Counted from the stretch's first letter, positions 29,825 to 42,460 are shown. The stretch is DNA of 64,000 bases from Chamaelirium japonicum (GCA_947650365.1 OX393549.1:81745819-81809818), one strand, 5' to 3'. Notes: a model not told the origin generated them from the sequence alone. Program-made: numbers and translations.

Positions 29825-30403
29825 TGTGGGTGCAAAATCTAGTTAACGCTTGACAATGGGACCCGCCAGCCCTACCTGGGACCCATAAAGATGACGGTGG
29901 GACCTGTCAGCCCTGTCTGGGGTCAACGGACACTGTCTGAGGTTTGGTAAACCCCCTAGGATATTTAACAAAACCCGGGATATTCCCAAATCTCTATAAA
30001 TAACAGATCCTGTAAGTAAACCAGACCAGAATTCATTATTTCCAATCCAGTTTCCGGTTTTCCAGAGCTCTCTGAGCCTTCTGGTAATCAGACTGTGGTC
30101 AAGCCTACTCTACCCTCTTTTACTTGTATAAGCACTCCTCGGCCTGTCGAGAGTAGCTCTACTCTTTCAAAATTAGTGGATTCAAAGGTTGCGTCTTACC
30201 GCATGGAGACGTAGGCTTCGGTCGAACTTCGTCACCACAACCTGTGTCAACTCTTATTTTTCTCTGTCTCTTTATCTACTCAACAGTGTTTGTGTGACCG
30301 GGCAGTAGAAGACATCTTAGTGCTCTACAGTGCACTGCACTAAAACAACCATCAATTGACTGGTGGCTGGAAACTGTACGACGGCCATAATTTCCTCTCA
30401 CAG
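29825..30403 (+). mobile_element. 5' LTR of a gypsy-type retrotransposon
   Basis: Starts TGTGGGTGCAAAATCT and ends CCTCTCACA, 579 bp, homologous to the LTR at 2076-2678. It is followed by GTTTGGCACTATCTATGGGA, close to the TTTGGCGCCGTCTGTGGGA-type sequence that follows the 5' LTR in several plant gypsy elements, so transcription would run to the right. No 3' LTR partner is seen in the window. Confidence 0.8.
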
Positions 30404-33063
30404 TTTGGCACTATCTATGGGATCCTTCCCAATTGAGCTACGACCTCCGAGCTTCCCAGTTCCTATCAGTCACGCTGAAACTACCGACTAGTTCAAGCAA
30501 TTCATCTGTCTTCATCTCTTACCTGAATATCGAAGACATGACCCATGGACCAACCGAAGAGAAGCAACCTGCATCCAAACGTTCAGTATCCTATGACTCG
30601 TTCAATGAGTCGTAGGTATGTGACGAGTCAACGCCTTGAGCAGCAACCTGTTGTGGAGTCGAGGAGTCATCGGTGAGTTGACCACGCTACTAAGGCTCAA
30701 CCTTGGCAATCTCCTCTTCTCACCGACACAACTCCTTAACGCCTGGGGAAAGCGCACGTATCGACTGTCTCTGACCCTCAGATGATGTATCAGATCTTGA
30801 CGGAGGACTTTCAACTCCTCACTCTCATAAAGCAGAATGCTGCTCTCATGATTGAGAGAGATTCTATCATACTGATCGTCGTCAAAGCAGAGGTCAACCT
30901 CCTACAGTCGACCGCTGGCATCAATAACACAGTAGATGTCCGTTGGTCACTCAACCCATCTCTTGCTCCTTCCAGATGGCCCATCGTCGATACCTCTCGA
31001 CCATCTCTCAAACCCCATTCAAGGTGACCCTCACCTATCCCTCCTAGACAGAAGGTCTTGGAACACATCGATGAGTCAGCTCGACATCTCGAGCCCCTCG
31101 GTTCTAAATCATCCTCTGATCCCTATATCGGGAGGGATATTCGGAACGGGGGGCACCACCCCAGAATTCGGCAGTATCACAATGGTCGAACCCTTGCAGA
31201 ACATCATCCGGTGAGGAGGACTTCAGTGCCCTCACGCCCTCCCCTTCCCCTGAGATGCCTCTCCGACCAACAGGGTGATCGTAGGAACGATCACGACTCC
31301 AAGCTCCTTTCCCTCGAAGCTGGAGAAATCCCACTCTTCCTAAGTTCAATTACCTAATGGAAGATCCGATGCTACACGTCTTGGCTTTCAATCAAGCGTT
31401 AATGTCGTATAATCATGACAACCAAGTATTATGCCACATCTTTGCTAGTAGCCTGGATGACATGTCGCTCGATTGGTATCACAATCTCCCGACGGGTTCT
31501 GTGAGTTAGTTTGGAGACCTGGCAGACCTCTTCATTCAACACTATCGGTTGAACCTCAAGCCAGAGAAGAAGCTTGACTCCCTTTAACGACTCTGGATGG
31601 GTTTAGATAAAGCCCTCCAAGAGTTTACTCGGAGGTTCAGAAATGAGCATGCAACGCTTTCTGGGCATTACCTCGATGATGAAGCTGTCATGTTTGCATT
31701 CCAGAATGTTTTGCGTTATGATCTCCATATCTACAATGACTTCATCTATAATCCACATGCCTCCCTTGAAGCTATGTTTGACCGAATCCAAAGGGAGATC
31801 GAGGTGGAGGATGATCAGATCGCACATAAGGGGCATGACCTCAAGAAGAATCCTCCTTATAAGGAGCCAACAAAACCAATAGCCCAAGCTCACAATATTC
31901 ATGTTAAGGAAGGTGGATCCTCCAAGCGGCCGAAGGGGGCAAACGATAGACCCATGAAATCTTGGAGGACCAAGGTTACCGACTGGAATATGCCAATTGA
32001 TATTATCCTTGAGCATATCCAGCACGAAGAGTATCTTATGAGGACAGGCCCTCTTGAGATAGGCACCAAGCAGACGGAGGACCTTTTGCAAGAAGGCCAC
32101 CTCAAGGAGTTCAAGGTAGAAGTCGACGAAACAAACGATATACTCCCTCCTCATTTCCTTCCTCAGAAGGAGAATGAGACATGTTGGATCTGCTCGGCCA
32201 TACGTCAATCGATCCCTATCGTCATTCAAATGGAGATTCACGGTATTCACGATAATCTTCATTACCAAACCCCGACTTAGAAAGAAGTCGAGATGCAAGT
32301 GTGGCGTGTCCATCATGTATGCACCGTGGCCCAAATCGAGGATTGTTGGATCGAGAATCCTATCAAAGGCCTATCTTGGTTGGTCATTATCTTCACCGAT
32401 CAAGACCTCAAAAGAGTCTGCACTCTGCACCATGACCCTTTAGTCATTTGGCATATGATAGACAGAAACTTCGTCAATCGGATACTCGTCAACACCGGTA
32501 GCTCCATTGACATAATATTCTTTGACTGCTTCAAGCGGCTCAGGAACAAGAACGAGAGTCTTGACTTGGTCCCTATGGTCATCATTGGCGTCAACAGTGA
32601 GCAGAGCATGACAATGGGAGAAGCAAAATTCACATTCGATCTTAACAGTGATATACAAGCATCCGTTTGATTTGCCATCGTCGAGAAAACATCGAACTAC
32701 AATGCCATGCATCCTAGGCAGACCCTTTCTCCATCAGATCAGCATCGTTTTCTCCTCTTATCACCAACTCCTCAAATTTTTCACTCAGGAAGGCATCAGG
32801 TGTATTCAAGGTAGTTAGCAGATAAGTAGATCGTGCGAGGCCACGACTATACAGATTCGACCAATGACTAATGCCACGCCGGTGAAGCTTTCGGTAGATG
32901 AAGTTGGTCCTTTGACTAGATAGCTGTCAGGAAGCCTCCAGTACTAGAGCCTTCCCCGATAGAATGGGAGGCTTTACCTTCAGTCGAGGAGATTGTCCGA
33001 GTAGACATCGACAATGATGATCTTCCTTAAGATACATTCATCGGTACCGGTCTTATGTGTAAC
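30404..33063 (+). pseudogene. Gypsy-type gag and protease remnant
   Basis: After a leader, gag is readable at about 31346-31900: LAFNQALMSYNHDNQVLCHI, SLDWYHNLP, QEFTRRFRNEHATLSGH and FDRIQREIEVEDDQ, a retrotransposon gag core. A stop follows the SVS at about 31507. The frame at 31597-32280 is otherwise open for 227 codons. Protease is at 32480-32520: ILVNTGSSIDIIFFDCF, where the usual VDTGSS has Asn (AAC, 32491-32493) in place of the catalytic Asp. The protease-RT linker follows with stops and frameshifts (YHQLLKF, TQEGIRCIQGS, EATTIQIRPMTNATPVKLS) to about 32895. The remnant stops before reverse transcriptase, near the left edge of the MULE. Dead by inspection. Confidence 0.75.
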
Positions 33064-33090
33064 TTATCCTTATTTTTTTTATAACCCTAA

Positions 33091-33099
33091 TTTAGGAAA
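33091..33099. other. Left 9-bp target-site duplication of the MULE
   Basis: TTTAGGAAA precedes the left terminal inverted repeat and is repeated exactly at 43210-43218. A 9-bp duplication is typical of Mutator-superfamily insertion. Confidence 0.85.
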
Positions 33100-33176
33100 G
33101 AGGTTTTTCTCAGAATGGCCCCCAACTCTATCGTATGGCTGAGAATAGACCCGGTTACTTTTTGCATTACTTTTCT
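33100..33176 (+). repeat. Left terminal inverted repeat of the MULE
   Basis: Begins GAGGTTTTTCTCAGAATGG and ends GCATTACTTTTCT. It pairs with 43132-43209 with about seven substitutions and one 1-bp gap. Confidence 0.9.
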
Positions 33177-33305
33177 AGCCTTCCATACATGTGAAATGTC
33201 ATATCCGAATAATTGTTGCTCTTTTATGACCAATTTACCCTTACGAAGTAACCACTGGTAGATAAACTGATAAAAGGGTAAACGGTTCTCCTTCTTTTCC
33301 TTTTT

Positions 33306-33378
33306 ACTCATCGCCAGAGATCTGTTAACTTCAACTCATCGCCGGAGATCTGTTAACTTCTACTCGTTTCTGGAGATC
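33306..33378 (+). repeat. Short subterminal tandem repeat in the MULE
   Basis: Two near-perfect 28-bp units with ACTCATCGCC(A/G)GAGATCTG and TTAACTTC, then a partial third (ACTCGTTTCTGGAGATC). Confidence 0.7.
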
Positions 33379-33585
33379 ATGCTTCCAGACATCTAAGACA
33401 GAGAAATTTGAGCATTGCTTTAAAGCCGAAGTCGAAGAAAATCATATAGGTACTCCTCCTTACATTATGTCGCTATTTATTTGAAATCCTAAAAACCCTA
33501 GTCCCCATAACTATGGGATTTCTAGGGTTTCTACAATACCTAGAAACCCTAGAAAATTGTATAGGTACTCCTCTTCTCTCACAAG

Positions 33586-33965
33586 GTGTCGGTACCTTTT
33601 TACCGGCGCCCCTCTTAGAAGGCACTGACTCCTCTTTCACAAGGCGCCAGCACCTTTTCACAAGGCACCGAGTAACACAAGGAGCCCAATAAAATATGGC
33701 ACCTCTTTCACAAGGTGCCTCTTTCACAAGACGCCTCTTTCACAAGGCACCCTTTGACAAAACGCCTCTTTCACAGGGCACTATTTCACCCTTTCACAAG
33801 GTACATCACTCTTTCACAAGGTGCCCAATAAAACATAGCGCCAGTGCCCCTTTCGATTATAAAGAGCCGGCGCCCTATTTACAAAGCCCCAGTGCCCCTT
33901 TCACAAAGCACCGGTGCCCCTTTTATAAGGTGTCGGTGCCCATTACACATAGCGTCGACACCCAA
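33586..33965. repeat. Repeat cluster 1 of the MULE (CACAAGGCGCC motif)
   Basis: More than a dozen irregular copies of TTTCACAAGGCGCC/CACAAGGCACCGG. The complementary orientation of the same word (GGTGCCTTGTG) forms clusters 2, 4 and 5 further right. Spacing is irregular at about 15-30 bp. Open frames across it are repeat artefacts. Confidence 0.7.
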
Positions 33966-35164
33966 TACATACAACGCCGTATATTTAACCAGTTCATTCA
34001 AAGTATACATTCAATAGCTTAGTTTGTTCGTATTGTAATATGTAGATGACACCCAGAAAAAGTGTCAGATCCCAAAAACCTATCATGAAAGTTCACGCAT
34101 AATCTATTTTATCATCCCAGAGTCCTCCATAATTGAAACGTAAGGGAAAATCAGAGATAAATTTTGAGGAAGGTGATGTAAAGGGTGATTGGAAGGCTCG
34201 GCCTATGAAACGTTCTACAAATCATTTCATCATGAAGATTTTAGATATTTTCTGAAGATTTCCTACAAGGATGAAGATGCTTAGGGAATCTTGCTTTGAA
34301 CATCTATTGGATTTAAAAAATACATCAATAATGTTCATTCTACAAGTTAATCATCATATATATTTCAAAGACATACTGCAAATCTTAGCTTCAAAATTGG
34401 GAGTAAAATAATTTTTTTTCCTAAGAAGAAATTCTATGCAATCCTTGGTCTACGACACAACCGCAATAAAAACCCTACTAAAATCGATGCTTTTAGTGGT
34501 GGCCGACTGATGAAAGTTTATTTTCTGGGGTGAACAAGGTGATACATAAGTAGGTCATGTCTGCAATAACCGGATGCAATTCAGATTCTGATATTGTGAA
34601 GTTTGCTCTCGTACTTATATTGGAGAGCTATATTCTTGAGACCAACCCCACTAGCAACATCACTATGCCCTACGTCATACTTGCTAATGATATTGAGGCT
34701 TTCAACAATCACTCATGGGGAGACATTACATATGATATATTGAAGCATGCGGTGAATATAACAAAAATAGGACAAAGGAGGTCATCAAAGTATAATTTTT
34801 TCGATTGCGTTGCAGCTTTACAGGTATGCAAAATTCCCAAACAATAATATTTTTTTATATTTATATAGTTAAATAATTTCATATACTCTTGTAGGCTTGG
34901 TATTTTGAGAGAATTCCAGAATTAAGAAACCTTTGCGTGACTAAAGAGATCGAATAATTATTTCTAAGGATATATAATTGGTACAATTGTCAGAGTGTTA
35001 CATATGACAAAGTTGTCAAATTCTTCAACAATAAGGATGTAAGTATTTTACCCTATTTATGTTATTATGATGTTTTTGAATGTTTTTGAAATGCTATTGA
35101 AATTGTCTTTGAATGTCTTTGAAATGTTATTGAGTATTGGAGAGCCTAGAGTATTAAGTTCTTG

Positions 35165-35375
35165 TTAATGAACAAGGCACCAGCTCCTTATGTATTGGGT
35201 GCTGGGGCTTTGTTCATTAAGTGTCAGTGCCTGGTGTAGTGGGCATCGGTGCCTAGTGTATTGGGCGCCAGCGCTTTGTTCATTAAGCGTCGGTCCCCTA
35301 TGTATTAGGCACCGACGCCTTGTGTATTGAGCGTCGGCACCTTGTGTGTTTAGCGCTGGCACCTTGTTTTATTCT
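35165..35375. repeat. Repeat cluster 2 of the MULE
   Basis: About nine copies of a ~22-bp unit like GTCGGTGCCTTGTGTATTGGGC, inside an inferred intron (35039-35415) of the Ulp1 gene. Orientation is opposite to cluster 1. Confidence 0.7.
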
Positions 35376-35898
35376 TTATATTTTATTAACTATGTTATTA
35401 TTTATTATTTTGTAGGTTCTAATTTTGGATAAGATTGAAATGTCTTTGAAAGAAATTATAGGATTTGAAAATGAAGAGGATTTTCAAGTAAAGAAGAATA
35501 AGAAGTCGAAGAAGAAGGAGAATGTGGTGGTGGTTGAGGAGGAAGAGGATGAGAGGAAGTTTAATAATGCTTCTCAATTGGATGATTGGATTCATGAAGA
35601 AGTAGAAGTAAAAACAAAAGAACCTCCTCAAACTTTTTTCAGTACGGAAAAGAAGAGTAATGAAATAGAGGATGATGTGTTCCATCGTTTAGAAGCAAAA
35701 GTGGCACAACTTGAGAAGATAGTTGCTGCCCAACAAATTAAAATCAACATTATAAAGGGTGTGCATTTAACCGTAGGAGACCATAATAAATCTCTATTTG
35801 TAAATCTTTTAGATGTTCTTGCCAAATATCCTCAATTTACAAATATAGATTATAATTTGGAGAAGGAGAGGGAGAAGAAACAACAACAACAATAACAA

Positions 35899-36840
35899 CT
35901 ACAATAACAAAAATAGCAGAAACAGAGTGAGGATTAGAGGAGGAAGAGAAAGAGGGAGGAGGAGAAAAGGAAGAAGAGAGAGGAGAAAAAGAGGAAGAAA
36001 AAGGAGAAGGAGGAAGAGGATAAAATGGATGTAGAGAAAGATAATGAGGAGTGGAAAAAATAAGAGGAGGAGGAGGAAAAGAAGAGAAAGAAACTGAATA
36101 AAGGAGAGGAAAGAGGGAAGAGGAAGAGAAGAGGGATGAGGAGGAAAGAAAGAGAAAGAAGAATAAGGAAAGGAAGAGAAAAGAGGACGAGGAGAGAAAG
36201 AAGAGGGAGAAGGAGGATAGGAAGAGAAGGGAGGATAAGGAGAGGATGAAGAGGGAGGAGCAGGAGATGAAGAAGGAGGAGGAGGAGGAGGAAAAGAAAA
36301 GGGATGAAAAGGAGAGGAAGGGGGAAGAGAAGGATAAGGAAGGGGAGGAGAAGGAGGAGGAGGATTATAAAAAGAAGATGGGAGAGGAGGAGGAGAAGAA
36401 GAGGGAGGAGGAAGAGGATGGGGAAAGGAAGATAAGGGAGGAGAAGGAGAGGAAGAAGAGGGAGGTGGAGGAGAGGAATAGGAGGGAGGAAGATGTGAGA
36501 AAGTAGAGGGAAGAGGAGGAGAGGTAAAGGGAGGAAAGAAAGAAGAGAGAGGAGGAGGAGAAAAAGAAGAGGGAGGATAAAGAAAAGAAAATAAGGGATG
36601 AGGAAGAGAAAAAGAAAAGGGAGGAAGAGTAGGGAGGAGTAGAAGAAGAAGAAGAAGGAAGATGAGGAGAGGAAGAAGAGGGAGGATGAGGAAAGGAAGA
36701 GGAGGGAGGGGTAGGAGAAGAAGAAGAGGAAGGAAGATGAGGAGAGGAAGAAGTGGAAGGATGAGGAGAGGGAGGAGGAGAGGGAGGAAGATGAGAGGAA
36801 GAGAGGAGGAGAAAAAGAGAAAACGGGAGGAGGAGAAGCA
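35899..36840 (+). repeat. ~940-bp homopurine tract (GAGGAAGAGGAR)n
   Basis: The + strand is almost entirely A and G, built from GGAGGAAGA and AGGAGGAG words, with isolated pyrimidines mostly in GAT. It lies in the position of the charged linker of the Ulp1 gene and translates to Glu/Lys/Arg-rich sequence in any frame. The complementary Pro/Ser/Leu-rich open frame of 323 codons on the minus strand is an artefact. Stops in each forward frame suggest expansion after coding constraint was lost. Confidence 0.85.
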
Positions 36841-36894
36841 GATATATACTATTTTATCAAAAGAAAACAAAGGAAATCAGGTATGTTTCCCTCC

Positions 36895-36936
36895 ATAGTA
36901 TGGCACCGATGCCTCCATAGTATGGCGACGACATAT
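36895..36936. repeat. Repeat cluster 3 of the MULE (two to three units)
   Basis: TATGGCACCGATGCCTCCA and TATGGCGACGACAT are short variants of the dispersed motif, in an inferred intron after the purine tract. Confidence 0.4.
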
Positions 36937-38404
36937 TTTTTTTATATAACATATTTATAACTATTTGTAGGATGCTAGTAAGAGAAAAAACCAAACAATT
37001 ATTTAAAATTATATTAAATATACCAAAGAAAGAAAAAAAAAACTTAAAGATGACTTCATTGAAGAGAAACATATCCTCCCAACAAAATGGATAAAGCAAT
37101 TCTCTACTCAAAAAAGAAAAACACTATTGGATTTTATCGATGGAAACAAAAAAAACTTGTAAGTTCATAATTTTTTTATATTTATATATTATTAATTAAT
37201 ATTTATCTATTTCCAATTATATCTTCTTATTTATAATGTAGGGATGAACCCCAAATTGAATCGGTTTCCATTACCCCCGTAATTTTATATGATTTGTATG
37301 TTGAAAAAACTTGGGTCAAAACTAGTGTAAGTAACTCTGCCTTAATTTTTTTAGATATTTTAAAATTATTTATTTATCTATATAACTTTAATAGACTTTT
37401 TTCTTATATTTTACAGCATGTGAATCCATATATATCCATTATTTTCGACCGATATAATGCACAGAGGGTATCTAGTTCATTTACCATACCCTCAATAATG
37501 ATAACAGATACATATTTTATAGTAATGTATTCCAATCTTATTTTCTTTCATAGTATATATTTAAAATACACTGGCAGATGATAATTTTTATTTTTGTATT
37601 CATATAGGATTTAATTCTGGAAGCTTCTTATGAATTTCAGAACTGGATCGACATTCAAGAAAATAAGTTTGAACCATTAGAGGAATAGGCAAAAAGGTTT
37701 ATGATCCGTGTGGGATGGACCAACATCATACAGAATTTAATCAATTTAAATTATAAAGTTAAAGATGTAGACGAAAATATTCTTTACATATGGGAATGTA
37801 AATATGTTATCATCCCAATAAATCACAGCCAACAGTATTGCTACTTGGGGGTATTCGACATACAGAAGAAAAAAAAGTATGGTGGTTATTGATTCCATAT
37901 AAAAAAACCCCTCCAACAAGTACAAAAACACAATCAATAACTTCTTTTACATCTTTTTAATTATTTTATATAGCATGGATTATAAATCTGCTTTTGAAGG
38001 AGTATGGACTGTTCAAAACGACAAAGAAGACTACGGAATGCAAGCAAATGGGTAAATTTTAAAAAATTATTATACATCATTTTTTGTTGATTATTTGTTA
38101 TTGTAATTAAATTTAAAGTTATGTCGTATTTTAGGTATGATTATAGTGTTTACATGATGGTCTTTGTCAACTGTTTCATGGCCAACGTCAAGGTTGATTT
38201 CACACCATATGACATAACAACGATCAAAAGAAAATTGCATATGAGTTGCTGATGAACACACTTTTTTTATTCTTAACAAATTGAATGTAAACTTTGTAAA
38301 CTTTATAATTTTGGAGAGTTATTTACTTACACAAAACAATTTAAATTATTAAATATTCTTGGACTTTATATTGTAGAATATCCCTAAACTTTGTCAATAT
38401 TGTA

Positions 38405-38585
38405 AACGTCAGTGCCTTGTGTATTGGGCACCAGCGCATTATGTATTGGGTATCGACGTCTTGTGAATTAGGAGCCGACGCTTTGTTTATTGGGCGTCGG
38501 TGCCTTTTGTATTGGCCGCCGGCTCCATGTTTATTAAGCGTCAGTCGACACCTTGTTTATTAAGCTCCGACGACTTGTGTACTAA
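38405..38585. repeat. Repeat cluster 4 of the MULE
   Basis: About eight units of ~22 bp (GTCAGTGCCTTGTGTATTGG, GCGTCGGTGCCTTTTGTATTGG, ...), just downstream of the Ulp1 stop codon. Confidence 0.7.
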
Positions 38586-39372
38586 ATATATTAAATTGGC
38601 TCTATCAATTTGATTATTAAATGTTTCATCCGAATTAAATGTAAAATGATATCTCTATAGAATTAAATGTTATTAAATTGGCTCCATTGAATTGCATCTT
38701 CTTAGTTATTTTCTATTGAATTCATTATCTTCTTCATCACCACTCCTTACACCAAAGGTCACAGAAAACACATACTCATCAACTTAATTTATATTTTTAT
38801 CTTTTTTTTGGATTAAATTTATCTCTTTGTTTTAGACACGTGAAATATGGACTCTTATTCATATCCTCTCATAAGACGTACATGCAGTGGTTCAATTTGC
38901 AAAATACTTACTTCTAGTACCTCCAACAATCCTAGAAAAAATTTCTATTCATATCTCCTACCAGAGGTTAATATGGTCTTAACTTTAATATTGTCTTCAC
39001 AGATTTTTAAGTTTTAAAATTATATTTTTTTATAAATTTGATTGTAGGAAACTAGGTGTAAATTCTTTATGTGGTGCGATAAGCTTTCCCATGTTGAGCA
39101 TCAATGCACTTGTAGGGATACTATAAACCAATTGCAGAATAACGTAACTAGACTAACTGTCAAGCTGAAACAATATAAGCGGATGATGGACCAAATGAGA
39201 AAAAAACTACTTAATTTTGTGACGATTTCTTCTTTTGTTTATGAATTTTCTTTTCTGAATATCTTTGACTAATAGTTGTATTAATTATAATTATAACAGC
39301 TTTATTTGATATCTTTTATTGTACTTTAATTAAGCTTTATTCCCATACATAATTACTTTAATTGAATGATAA

Positions 39373-39492
39373 GTCTATTGAGCGTCGGCATCATTTCCTA
39401 TGGGCTCTGGCGCTCTGTGATATGGGTATCAGTGCCTTGTGTTATATGCGCTGGCGCCCTATGTTATGGGTGCTGGTGCCCTATATTATTGG
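39373..39492. repeat. Repeat cluster 5 of the MULE
   Basis: About five units (GCGTCGGCATCATTTCC, GTATCAGTGCCTTGTG, GCTGGCGCCCTATG) between the two convergent genes. Confidence 0.6.
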
Positions 39493-39559
39493 GCTAAAAT
39501 ATGATAAATAATAATTATGCTAAAATATAATAAATAAAATATTAACATATAACTAAATT

Positions 39560-42460
39560 ACAGAAACTGACTGAGTACATTAGGTTAGCTGAGGGGACCC
39601 TTATGAAAAGTATTAGCTTTTACCTCTTGGAATTAGAAAGGTACATGACTTTCTGTTGTGACCAGTACATTTGCATCTACCATACTTAACCATCTTGCGC
39701 TCTTCTCCCTGAGATAGTATTCGCTTCTTTTTTGGCCTTCCTTCAAGATTCTTCATAGTTGGTGGTAATATCTTATCATATTATTTTTTAATCTTTATCA
39801 CCTACTGACTTTTATCAGAAATCGGGTAAATAGACTGTTCATATGCCAATCGGTAAAAATCTGCACTGCAGTAGTGTGCACAATAGAAATAAGGATCCAT
39901 ATTATACTGCGCAATTCCAGCTAAAGCATGAGCACATGGTATTATCATTACGTCAAATTTATGACAACTGCATTGTCCCTTACTTAACATGATATGATCC
40001 TACTGCTCCAAAGATTTGACCATATATTCGTCTATATTAATTAGATAACAAGACGTGTTACGAGCTTTCTCTATATATTTTGCCAACTCTTTTTCTGCCC
40101 ATGTATTCTATTTTGTTGCCATTATTGATGCAATATTTCTATGTTTGTACCAAAGACTTTGGACTTATCAAAACTCCTCGATTAGCATGGTGATAGGATA
40201 CTCTCGTACTTCTTTCAACACACTATTGTAACTTTCAGAAGAGTTAGTTGTAATGATATTGTACCTTCTCTATAGAAAATAAGTCATCGTTCACCTTTCT
40301 TTCTTAATTTCACTAAGTCATTCATATGCATCTTTGTTCAGATCTCTTATGGTTGTCATTACCCTTGTATATATGTTTGCCCTTATTGCCTTTGCAGTCG
40401 TGTAAAAGTATGGATAAAGCCTTATTTGTTTAAATTTTGCATATATATATATTCTGTGATATATGAAAAGCACAATAACCATAATATACACTTCGGAAGA
40501 CTAAAGGCACCTGAGATACTAAACCACTGTGTCGATCTGATATAATTATTAGATCCTCAATAGGTCTCAAGGCGCTCTCAATTGTGTTAAAAACCAATTC
40601 TAGCTATTGTTGTTCTCTATTCTCCAACCCCAAACGCAATCGAAAAGATGTGATTATCACCATCCAAGGTGGTTGCAATAAATAGTATCCCTGTGTACTT
40701 TCCCTTTAGATGTGATCCATCAACAGCTACCACAGGTCTTAAGAACCCTCTTCGAATAGTTCTTACAGATTGATCGAGGGCCATAAAGAAGCATCCTCCT
40801 TTTTGTAAAATTTTTATAATTGTTCCTGGATTTTATTTCTCAAGCTCTTGATAATATGCAGGAAACATAACATACGAATCCTCATATGATCCTCTTAGCT
40901 ACTGAATAGCTATCTTTGTTGTCATCTATGCTTTTATGTAGCTAATCTTTACTCCATACTTTTGCTGAATATCACATATAATAGCATTTGGCGTATACAA
41001 TATATGTAAAGTAAGCTGAGACATCACAAACTCACTAATCAACTTACTTGAGACTTGTTGATGATCAACCCCACATTGCGGCAACGACAAATTATATTGC
41101 GATGCTAATGATTTAATTTGAAATATATCATTCTCCATCGACTTAGAAGAATGCAGCCGCTAAGGACAATCCTTTCTTTTGCAAATTATAGTATATCTCA
41201 TTTTATTGGATTTCAAAACCTTATACTCAATGCTTACATGTAAAGCATACTTATTTAATACTGAAATCATGGTCTTCTTATTCTTAAACATCTGAAAGAG
41301 CTAGGGTTCTTGAGTGCCATCATTCATTTCTATGTCATTAAGGAACTTACCATTGACATATGTATCTTCAAAACCAGATATAATTTATTTATTGTCTCTT
41401 GCTTTTTCTTGAACTTCTCAATCCAGTATTTCTTAGCACCTTCTTATTGACCAATATATTCCTTTAGAATTATAGGACTTCCTTTCTTTGGAGTTGTCAA
41501 AGTCCTACAATTACAAGTATATTTATAAGAAATTAAAATATATATAAATAAATAAATAAATTTTTATAGAATAATATAATATTATACGAACCTAATTACA
41601 GATGATGAGGAAAATACGAGAGAATAGCTTCCTTCGAAAGTAGCATGAAAGGACTTAGTATGTGTTGAATCAAATCATATCCAATATGACATTTGTTGTT
41701 ATTGTTTTCGAACAAAGAATTTAGTACATCATAACCATATCCACTACTTTCAATAAATGGCCGACTCACCACCACAATTGGTAGGCTTTATGTTAAGGTT
41801 TATCCTCTGGTTAATAAGATCCACTTTAATGTTTTGGTCCAATCTCAAATTAAGAGTAGGACATTCATTCAAGTCTATTATAAAGCTATCATTTCTTAAC
41901 TGCATAACTGAATCTTCTATCTTTATTATTGGAGGTACATCTAGATGTTTGTATAAATTTTGATATACTTTGGCTCGTCTGGTAGATAATTCGGATAGCT
42001 TCATCTTCAAAAAATATCGCAGGCTGTATATATGAATATTATCTTTCCTTTCTTTTGTTACGATCATCAGGATATTAGCATTATTGATATTACACATATT
42101 GTGCATATAAATAAAGATACATCATCATCATCCATAAATATCTACAGGAGGATACAAAATTATACTTGGATAAAACACCTTCACAGAAATGTCATACTCT
42201 TCAACACTAATATTCATGATCTGATAAATTTTTTGAATAAGTTGGCCAAAGATAGCGAAGAGTCGCAAGCTAAATATTTTGGTTGTACATCCCTTGTACT
42301 CATATTTCTTCTTAATTTCAACCAAATTTCCATCATAAATGCATAATACAAGTAGTAGTAAATCAATATATGGTCCACCGTAATAACAATAAATAAGGAT
42401 TTTAAGCATCAACAAAGACATCAAAATACAATGTCTACTTAAATGCGTCAACGCATTGTT
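39560..42460 (-). pseudogene. MULE transposase gene, decayed
   Basis: Read on the minus strand: the N-terminal part (42451-42128) has GGPYIDLL...YEYKGCTTKIFSLRLFAI and FGQLIQKIYQI, a conserved beginning of plant MULE proteins. At 41098-40926 VDHQQVSSKLISEFVMSQLT followed by DIQQKYGVKISYIKA matches the MuDR DNA-binding region. At about 40745-40650 VVAVDGSHLKGKYTGILFIA then TTLDGDN is the first catalytic Asp region of the MULE domain. At 39990-39802 CSCHKFDVMIIPCAHALAGI then DPYFYCAHYC is the SWIM-type zinc finger (C-X-C...C-X-H). Frames change and stops occur between these blocks, so the gene is broken. The element's own inverted repeats fit this transposase type. Confidence 0.75.

Larger units (their letters stand above)
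34100..38252 (+). pseudogene. DUF1985-Ulp1 (C48 peptidase-like) gene of the MULE, decayed
   Basis: Exons inferred from homology and splice sites: (start unclear)-34823; 34895-35038; 35416-about 36878; about 36970-37155; 37242-37325; 37417-about 37530; 37608-about 37893; about 37975-38052; 38135-38252 ending in TGA. The first part (ILANDIEAFNNHSWGDITYDIL, CVAALQ|AWYFERIPEL) matches the DUF1985 domain that precedes Ulp1 in plant transposon proteins. The middle is Glu/Lys/Arg-rich, coded by the purine tract. The C-terminal part has IIPINHSQQYCYLGVFDIQ and MQANG|YDYSVYMMVFVNCFMA, the two active-site regions of an Ulp1 peptidase. The catalytic His-Trp is Tyr-Cys (37836-37841) and the catalytic Cys in D-C-G is Tyr (38142-38144), so it should be inactive. 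In-frame stops also occur at 34955 and about 37686. It would be a SUMO-type protease if functional. Confidence 0.65.

Noticed and set aside
33522..33554. CTAGGGTTTCTA/TAGAAACCCTAG hairpin as a telomere-repeat remnant
   Set aside because: Only two AAACCCTA words in inverted order are present. Telobox-like words are common in plant DNA and no tandem array exists.
35899..36870. 323-codon Pro/Ser/Leu-rich minus-strand frame
   Set aside because: It is the complement of the homopurine tract; a strand without A or G rarely forms stop codons.
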